A DNA stretch of 64,000 nucleotides from Streptococcus sp. LQJ-218 (GTDB lineage: Bacteria > Bacillota > Bacilli > Lactobacillales > Streptococcaceae): NCBI RefSeq assembly GCF_003428885.1, contig NZ_QQRU01000010.1:1-64000 (forward strand), given 5' to 3'. The first letter of the stretch is position 1. Each line of letters begins with the position of its first letter. Both the position numbers and the translations under genes were made by a program. Below the pieces are notes generated by a model. The model was given only the letters and a program-made list of their open reading frames with translations. It searched no databases and was not told the DNA's origin. This document shows, in pieces, positions 59,401 to 64,000 of this stretch.

Positions 59401-59522
59401 GTGGGATTGATTTGGATTCGATTATTCCACCAACTTCTCGTAGACATGGAGCGCGTGAACGGAAAAAGCAAGAAGTTTTACGTAAGATTCAGTTGTTAGT
59501 AGAGACTTATTCAGGTATTTAA
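56472..59522 (+). CDS. hsdR: Type I restriction endonuclease subunit HsdR
   Basis: A 1016-residue motor and nuclease subunit. The N-terminal nuclease domain has the PD-(D/E)xK signature in [21 protein letters not shown] (about 155-175). The SF2 translocase follows: Walker A [10 protein letters not shown] (about 311-320), DECH box (about 414-417), FTGTP, and [12 protein letters not shown]. The C-terminal helical domain binds HsdM/S. All hallmark motifs are intact, so HsdR is not the broken part of this system. Start ATG 56472 (or 56478); the ribosome site is poor. It needs M2S1 to cut, and hsdM is interrupted here. Confidence 0.94.
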   Translation: [1016 protein letters not shown]

Positions 59523-59645
59523 AGATTGTCAAACAAGGTTTATTAGAAAAATCAGACTCGACAAAAAACACTCTTTATTCGCTCATTTTTAAGATATAAC
59601 TTTGTTTCCATATTTCCTGGAAACTAGTAGAATGTTAGGAGAAAT

Positions 59646-60050
59646 ATGGAAAATAACAATCAACGTGCCCTTTGTCAGCAAATCTGGGCGGAAAACAAAT
59701 ACCTTGTTTTGAGCCATTCCAGCAATATTTACAAGGATATTCGCCAGTATCTCAAGCAAGAAGTGGTGGAGGTAAGTCATGTTCAAGAACTGATCGACCG
59801 TGCCTGCCAGATTCCAGAACACAGGGGTCAGGTTTGCAATGCCTTTCAACATATTTGGGGCTATTTTAAAAAGCAAGCCAGCCTTGATGAGCGCAAAGAT
59901 TATATGCTCTTGCTGGATCGCTATCGCTTTGGTCAAGCTTCCAAGGAAGACTTGATTGTTAAGACTCGAGTGTTGCTTGAGCGTTACCCAAATAGCTATT
60001 TACAAAATTCTACTTTATTGAAAGGAGATTCCCATGAGACTTTGGCATGA
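59646..60050 (+). CDS. YbgA-like DUF1722 protein
   Basis: A 134-residue protein of the DUF1722 (YbgA) family, with the conserved pattern LWAENKYLVLSHS-like (IWAENKYLVLSHSSN) and QVCNAFQHIWGYFKKQ. Family members occur alone or fused to DUF523; function unknown, with links to DNA repair contexts. ATG 59646 follows aggaga. It overlaps the next gene by 17 bases, so the two are coupled. It lies just right of the restriction operon, beyond a 123-base gap with no clear terminator. Confidence 0.8.
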   Translation: MENNNQRALCQQIWAENKYLVLSHSSNIYKDIRQYLKQEVVEVSHVQELIDRACQIPEHRGQVCNAFQHIWGYFKKQASLDERKDYMLLLDRYRFGQASKEDLIVKTRVLLERYPNSYLQNSTLLKGDSHETLA

Positions 60051-60396
60051 GGCTTTGATTTCACAACTTCCCCGTCCTCAACTTTTGGGGCAACATCGAG
60101 AGTGCTGCGCCCTTCGTGGCAATGGCTGGGGCAGAAAGCATGCGACGGTGGACTATGTCTTTACCCACTCGCCCTATCACCTCTATGCCTATCATCGCAT
60201 GATCATGAAGGAGATGGCTGACCGTGGCTACAAGGTTAGTCCAGAGTGGCTGGACAAGAACTACCGTGGTAAGATTTGTCCTTCTTATGAGGATTTACCT
60301 GAGGAGACTTTAACGAGTCCTATTTACAAGGAGCACGATGCTGCCTACTTTGAGGAGTGCCTGGCTAACCTTCGAGAGAAGGGGATTGACCTATAG
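60034..60396 (+). CDS. Pyrimidine-dimer DNA glycosylase-like protein (TIGR02328/Pyr_excise type)
   Basis: A 120-residue protein resembling the phage T4 endonuclease V fold family. MRLWHEALISQLPRPQLLGQHRECCALRGNGWGRKH at the N-terminus parallels the T4 enzyme's order of helix 1, HR-E and the K/R-rich DNA-contact segment. YAYHRMIMKEMADRGYKVSPEW and YRG...P follow. It would remove UV-induced cyclobutane dimers if active. The N-terminal catalytic residue after Met is Arg here instead of Thr, so activity is not assured. It overlaps the DUF1722 gene. Confidence 0.72.
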   Translation: MRLWHEALISQLPRPQLLGQHRECCALRGNGWGRKHATVDYVFTHSPYHLYAYHRMIMKEMADRGYKVSPEWLDKNYRGKICPSYEDLPEETLTSPIYKEHDAAYFEECLANLREKGIDL

Positions 60397-60491
60397 TCTT
60401 TTCTAATAACAAGCCATAGTTACTTATAAGAATTACTAATAACGCGTTTGAACCGTCTAACTGAAATAAAGCTATAAAACAAGCTACACAA

Positions 60492-60525
60492 AAGATTTGA
60501 GGCATTTGTCTCAGGTCTTTTTCTT
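60492..60525 (+). terminator. Terminator before metE
   Basis: A 10-bp stem with two G-U pairs (60492-60501 with 60510-60519), 8-base loop, then tttttctttt. Confidence 0.8.
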
Positions 60526-60541
60526 TTGTTTAAAATAGAGA

Positions 60542-60558
60542 TATAGTTTCAAACTATA
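60542..60558. promoter_or_regulatory. MET-box (MtaR/MetR-type LysR operator) upstream of metE
   Basis: TATAGTTTCAAACTATA, a perfect 17-base palindrome and an exact fit to the streptococcal MET-box. A partial second copy (gatagtttcaac) lies at about 60608. It lies 82 bases before metE, after the preceding terminator, as expected for methionine-responsive LysR-type activation. Confidence 0.85.
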
Positions 60559-60640
60559 TCAAAGCCTAATTTTTTACAATTATACAGGTGATTTCTTTTC
60601 TGTTAAGATAGTTTCAACAACAAATTTTGGAGGACAAAAC

Positions 60641-62890
60641 ATGTCAACTACAATCATCGGTTTCCCTCGTTTGGGTGAATTCCGCGAATTAAAATTTACA
60701 ACTGAAAAATACTTTAGAAAAGAAATCTCAGAAGAAGAACTCTTGGCTTCTGCTAAAGAATTGCGTGCAAAACACTGGAACATTGTCAAAGAAAAAGGCA
60801 TCACTGAAATCCCATCAAATGACTTTTCTCACTATGACAACTTCCTAGATGCTGCTTTCCTTTTCAACGTAGTTCCTGCATCTGTTCAAAACTTGGAATT
60901 GTCTGACCTTGAACGTTACTTTGCTTTGGGACGTGGTTACCAAGGAGAAAAAGGGGATGTTCGTGCCCTTCCAATGAAGAAATGGTTCAACACTAACTAC
61001 CACTACATCGTTCCTAAATTTGAAAAAGACACTCAAGTCAAATTGGCTGGTCACAAGATCTTTGATGAGTACCAAGAAGCCAAAGAACTTGGATTGAACA
61101 CTCGTCCAGTCCTTGTAGGACCATTCACTTTCCTTCAATTGTCAGACTTTGAAGAAGGCGTGAAAGCAGAAGACTTCGTAGATAGCTTGGTAGCTGCTTA
61201 CCAAGACGTTTTTGCAAAATTGTCTGAACTTGGTGCAACCCGTATCCAACTCGACGAAGCTGCTCTTGTCAAAGACTTGACAGAAGAAGAAAAAGCGCTC
61301 TTCTTAAACCTCTACAACAAATTGTTGTCTGACAAAAAAGGTCTTGAAGTCTTGCTTCAAACTTACTTCGGTGACGTTCGTGACGTTTACGCTGACCTTA
61401 TCAAATTGCCAGTAGATGCCATCGGTCTTGACTTCGTTGAAGGTAAGAAAACGCTTGAATTGGTCAAAGGTGGCTTCCCAGCCGACAAAACTCTTTATGC
61501 AGGTATTGTCAATGGTAAGAATATCTGGCGCAACAACTACGAAAAGAGCTTGGCGATTCTTGAGCAAATTCCAGCTGAAAACATTGTCTTGACAAGCTCA
61601 TGTTCACTTCTTCATGTGCCATTTACAACTGCTAATGAAGAATTTGAACCAGCTATCTTGAACCACTTTGCATTTGCAGTTGAAAAATTGGATGAGATCC
61701 GTGACTTGGATGCTATCCGCAACGGTCAAGGTGAAGTAGCTCTTGCAGCCAACAAAGAACTCTTTGCGACTGAGCGTGTGGGTGAGAATGCTGAACTTCG
61801 TGCGCGTATTGCTGGCTTGACAGACGCTGACTACACTCGTTTGCCAGCCTTTGCAGAACGTGAAGCTATCCAAGAAGAAGCTTTCAAACTTCCAGCTCTT
61901 CCAACAACAACTATCGGTTCATTCCCTCAAACTAAGGAAGTTCGTGCGAAGCGTTTGGCTTACCGTAAAGGTGAATTGTCTCAAGAAGAGTACGACGCTT
62001 TCCTTGCTGAAACGATCGATGAATGGATCAAATGGCAAGAAGATATTGACTTTGATGTCCTTGTTCACGGTGAATTTGAGCGTAATGACATGGTTGAGTA
62101 TTTCGGTCAAAACTTGTCAGGTTACCTCTTCTCTAAAAATGGTTGGGTACAATCATACGGTATGCGTGGGGTGAAACCACCAATCATCTGGGGTGATGTG
62201 ACTCGTCTCAACCCTATCACTGTTAAATGGTCTAGCTATGCACAAAGCCGTACTGACAAACCTGTTAAAGGTATGTTGACTGGACCGGTTACCATCCTCA
62301 ACTGGTCATTCCCACGTGAAGATATCTCTATCAAGGATTCTACTCTTCAAATCGCCCTTGCTATCAAGGATGAAGTACTTGACCTTGAAGCTGCTGGTGT
62401 GAAAATCATCCAAATCGACGAGGCTGCTCTTCGTGAAAAATTGCCACTTCGTCGTAGCGACTGGTACGAAGACTACCTTGACTGGGCAATTCCTGCCTTC
62501 CGCTTGGTACACTCAACAGTAGCACCAGACACACAAATCCACACTCACATGTGTTACTCAGAATTTACAGATATCATCCCAGCTATCGACAACATGGATG
62601 CAGACGTTATCTCATTTGAGGCTAGCCGTTCAAACCTTGAAATATTGGACGAACTCAAAGCGAAAAACTTCCAAACAGAAGTTGGACCTGGGGTTTACGA
62701 TATCCACTCACCTCGTGTGCCTAACGAAGGCGAAATCGACCACACCATCGAAGCCATCCTTGCAAAAGTTCCAAGCAAGAAAGTATGGATCAACCCTGAC
62801 TGTGGTTTGAAAACACGTGGTATTCCAGAAACGAAAGAAAGCTTGATCCGCCTTGTAGAAGCTGCGAAAGCTGCGCGTGAGAAATTGTAA
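60641..62890 (+). CDS. metE: Cobalamin-independent methionine synthase MetE
   Basis: A 749-residue enzyme transferring methyl from 5-methyltetrahydropteroyltri-glutamate to homocysteine. It has two TIM-barrel halves. The C-terminal half carries the zinc and substrate sites: [36 protein letters not shown] (zinc His and Cys) and [10 protein letters not shown] (second zinc Cys). Full length for the family. Codon use is strongly biased to the highly expressed set (gaa, ctt, ggt), unlike the defence genes upstream. ATG 60641 has ttggagga. metF follows after 62 bases. Confidence 0.95.
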   Translation: MSTTIIGFPRLGEFRELKFTTEKYFRKEISEEELLASAKELRAKHWNIVKEKGITEIPSNDFSHYDNFLDAAFLFNVVPASVQNLELSDLERYFALGRGYQGEKGDVRALPMKKWFNTNYHYIVPKFEKDTQVKLAGHKIFDEYQEAKELGLNTRPVLVGPFTFLQLSDFEEGVKAEDFVDSLVAAYQDVFAKLSELGATRIQLDEAALVKDLTEEEKALFLNLYNKLLSDKKGLEVLLQTYFGDVRDVYADLIKLPVDAIGLDFVEGKKTLELVKGGFPADKTLYAGIVNGKNIWRNNYEKSLAILEQIPAENIVLTSSCSLLHVPFTTANEEFEPAILNHFAFAVEKLDEIRDLDAIRNGQGEVALAANKELFATERVGENAELRARIAGLTDADYTRLPAFAEREAIQEEAFKLPALPTTTIGSFPQTKEVRAKRLAYRKGELSQEEYDAFLAETIDEWIKWQEDIDFDVLVHGEFERNDMVEYFGQNLSGYLFSKNGWVQSYGMRGVKPPIIWGDVTRLNPITVKWSSYAQSRTDKPVKGMLTGPVTILNWSFPREDISIKDSTLQIALAIKDEVLDLEAAGVKIIQIDEAALREKLPLRRSDWYEDYLDWAIPAFRLVHSTVAPDTQIHTHMCYSEFTDIIPAIDNMDADVISFEASRSNLEILDELKAKNFQTEVGPGVYDIHSPRVPNEGEIDHTIEAILAKVPSKKVWINPDCGLKTRGIPETKESLIRLVEAAKAAREKL

Positions 62891-62952
62891 GAAAAGACAG
62901 TTCTCTCTACACGGGTGATCAGTAAGAAATCAACTAGAAAAGGTTTATACAT

Positions 62953-63819
62953 ATGTCACGTCAAACACCGTCCCTCTCATTTGAAGTTTTCCCTCCAAAC
63001 CCAGCAGTAGGCAATGACAAAATTATCTCAGCCCTGAAAGACATGCAGGGCTTGGCACCACACTTCATCAGTGTGACTGCTAGTAATAATAAATTTAATA
63101 TCAAAGAGACGACGGTTCGTTTGGCTGATTTTATCCAAAATGACTTGGAGATTCCAACCATTGCTCACTTGCCAGCTATCTATTTGACTAAGGACAAGGT
63201 TGCTGAAACGATTGCAGACTTGGACAAGGTTGGGGTGCAGAAAATCTTGGCTCTTCGTGGGGATATTATTCCAGATGTGGAACCGCAAAAGGATTTTCGC
63301 TACGCCACAGACCTGATCGAGTTTATCAAGGAGCAGGCCCCACATTTTGATATTATTGGAGCTTGTTATCCAGAAGGGCATCCAGACTCACAAAATCAGA
63401 TTTCAGATATTCAAAATCTTAAGAAGAAAGTGGATGCAGGCTGTTCAAGCCTTGTAACTCAACTTTTCTTTGACAATGAGCGTTTCTACGATTTCCAAGA
63501 TAAATGTATCTTGGCAGGGATTGATGTTCCCATTCATGCAGGGATTATGCCAATTCTTAACCGTAACCAAGCTCTTCGTCTCTTGAAGACTTGTGAGAAT
63601 ATCCATCTTCCACGCAAATTTAAAGCCATCTTAGACAAGTATGAGCATGACCCTGAGTCGCTCAGAACAGCAGGACTTGCCTATGCCGTGGACCAAATCG
63701 TGGACTTGGTAACTCAGGATGTTGCAGGTGTCCATCTCTACACTATGAACAGTGCTGAAACAGCAAACTACATCCACCAAGCAACCCATGCCTTGTTTAA
63801 TCATCAGTCTCTAGGATAA
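62953..63819 (+). CDS. metF: Methylenetetrahydrofolate reductase MetF
   Basis: A 288-residue flavoprotein reducing 5,10-methylene- to 5-methyl-tetrahydrofolate, the methyl donor for MetE. Typical features are LSFEVFPP (catalytic Glu region), ISVTASNN, QKILALRGD, EGHPDS, LVTQLFFDN and the IHAGIMPI strand. ATG 62953 has a weak aaggttt site. It shares the MET-box-controlled transcript with metE and ends at a clear terminator. Confidence 0.94.
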   Translation: MSRQTPSLSFEVFPPNPAVGNDKIISALKDMQGLAPHFISVTASNNKFNIKETTVRLADFIQNDLEIPTIAHLPAIYLTKDKVAETIADLDKVGVQKILALRGDIIPDVEPQKDFRYATDLIEFIKEQAPHFDIIGACYPEGHPDSQNQISDIQNLKKKVDAGCSSLVTQLFFDNERFYDFQDKCILAGIDVPIHAGIMPILNRNQALRLLKTCENIHLPRKFKAILDKYEHDPESLRTAGLAYAVDQIVDLVTQDVAGVHLYTMNSAETANYIHQATHALFNHQSLG

Positions 63820-63828
63820 TAAAAAGCA

Positions 63829-63866
63829 AACCATTCTTCTCAGCTGAGGGGAGTGGTTCCTTTTTA
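63829..63866 (+). terminator. Terminator of metE-metF
   Basis: A 13-bp stem with G-U pairs (63829-63841 with 63846-63858) followed by ccttttt. Confidence 0.88.
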
Positions 63867-63897
63867 ATAGAAAAGCCCGCACTTTTTAAGAAAAATA

Positions 63898-63906
63898 TGA
63901 TAAAAT
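63898..63906 (+). promoter_or_regulatory. Extended -10 promoter reading out of the window
   Basis: TGATAAAAT within atatgataaaatag; the gene it serves begins beyond 64000. No start codon with a good ribosome site is visible in the last 90 bases. Confidence 0.6.
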
Positions 63907-64000
63907 AGACTCTGTACGTACTTGATACAAAGATGAGGGTATTTAGGATCTTCTAATTCTCGATTTTTTGATAGCAATTTTTCCTAAACGACTCTTACTG

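Overview
The window is a low-GC Streptococcus chromosome of the mitis group (S. mitis / S. oralis / S. pseudopneumoniae / S. pneumoniae relatives). The evidence is pneumococcal-type BOX repeats, a serine-rich-repeat adhesin with its accessory Sec locus, the phpP-stkP pair, the mvaS-mvaA pair, the scr regulon, and promoters with extended -10 boxes. I do not think it is a typical S. pneumoniae: the StkP-like kinase has three PASTA domains and a poly-serine tail instead of the fourth PASTA domain described for pneumococcus.

Layout. (1) 1-8100: the 3' end of a serine-rich-repeat adhesin (LPNTG anchor), then glycosyltransferase genes. These are a GT8 enzyme with a GtfB-like tail, a second GtfB/GtfA-like pair and a GT2 enzyme, mixed with decayed glycosyltransferases and an IS remnant. 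(2) 8167-18558: the accessory Sec / adhesin glycosylation operon secY2-asp1-asp2-asp3-secA2-gtfA-gtfB-asp4-asp5. (3) 18669-29148: transport and housekeeping genes (ArAE-type membrane protein, sstT, MscS and CorA family genes), then yqeG-yqeH-yhbY-nadD-yqeK-rsfS-methyltransferase, an AT-rich membrane-protein gene bounded by 17-bp direct repeats, and tmcAL. (4) 29311-39383: rny, then gmk-rpoZ-priA-fmt-rsmB-phpP-stkP. (5) 39478-43247: a split ThrE-type exporter and mvaS-mvaA. (6) 43285-49193: the sucrose regulon scrR-scrB / scrA / scrK with operator-like sites. (7) 50003-59522: a defence island with a nested palindromic element, AbiH, and a type I restriction operon hsdM*-rhuM-hsdS-prrC-like-hsdR. 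(8) 59646-63819: a YbgA-domain gene and a pyrimidine-dimer-glycosylase-like gene, then metE-metF behind a perfect MET-box.

How the genes work together. Regions 1-2 form one glycoprotein production line: GtfA/GtfB and the accessory glycosyltransferases modify the Ser-rich repeats, Asp1-3 and SecA2 take the adhesin to SecY2/Asp4/Asp5, and sortase anchors it. The defence island is the most notable part. An ATPase with the PrrC anticodon-nuclease triad spacing (R328-E332-H365) lies between hsdS and hsdR, as in the E. coli prr locus, but hsdM carries an in-frame TAA at codon 64. hsdS carries three copies of a 12-bp repeat (ELTS) in its central spacer, which resembles the TAEL repeats that set spacer length in EcoR124I-type systems.
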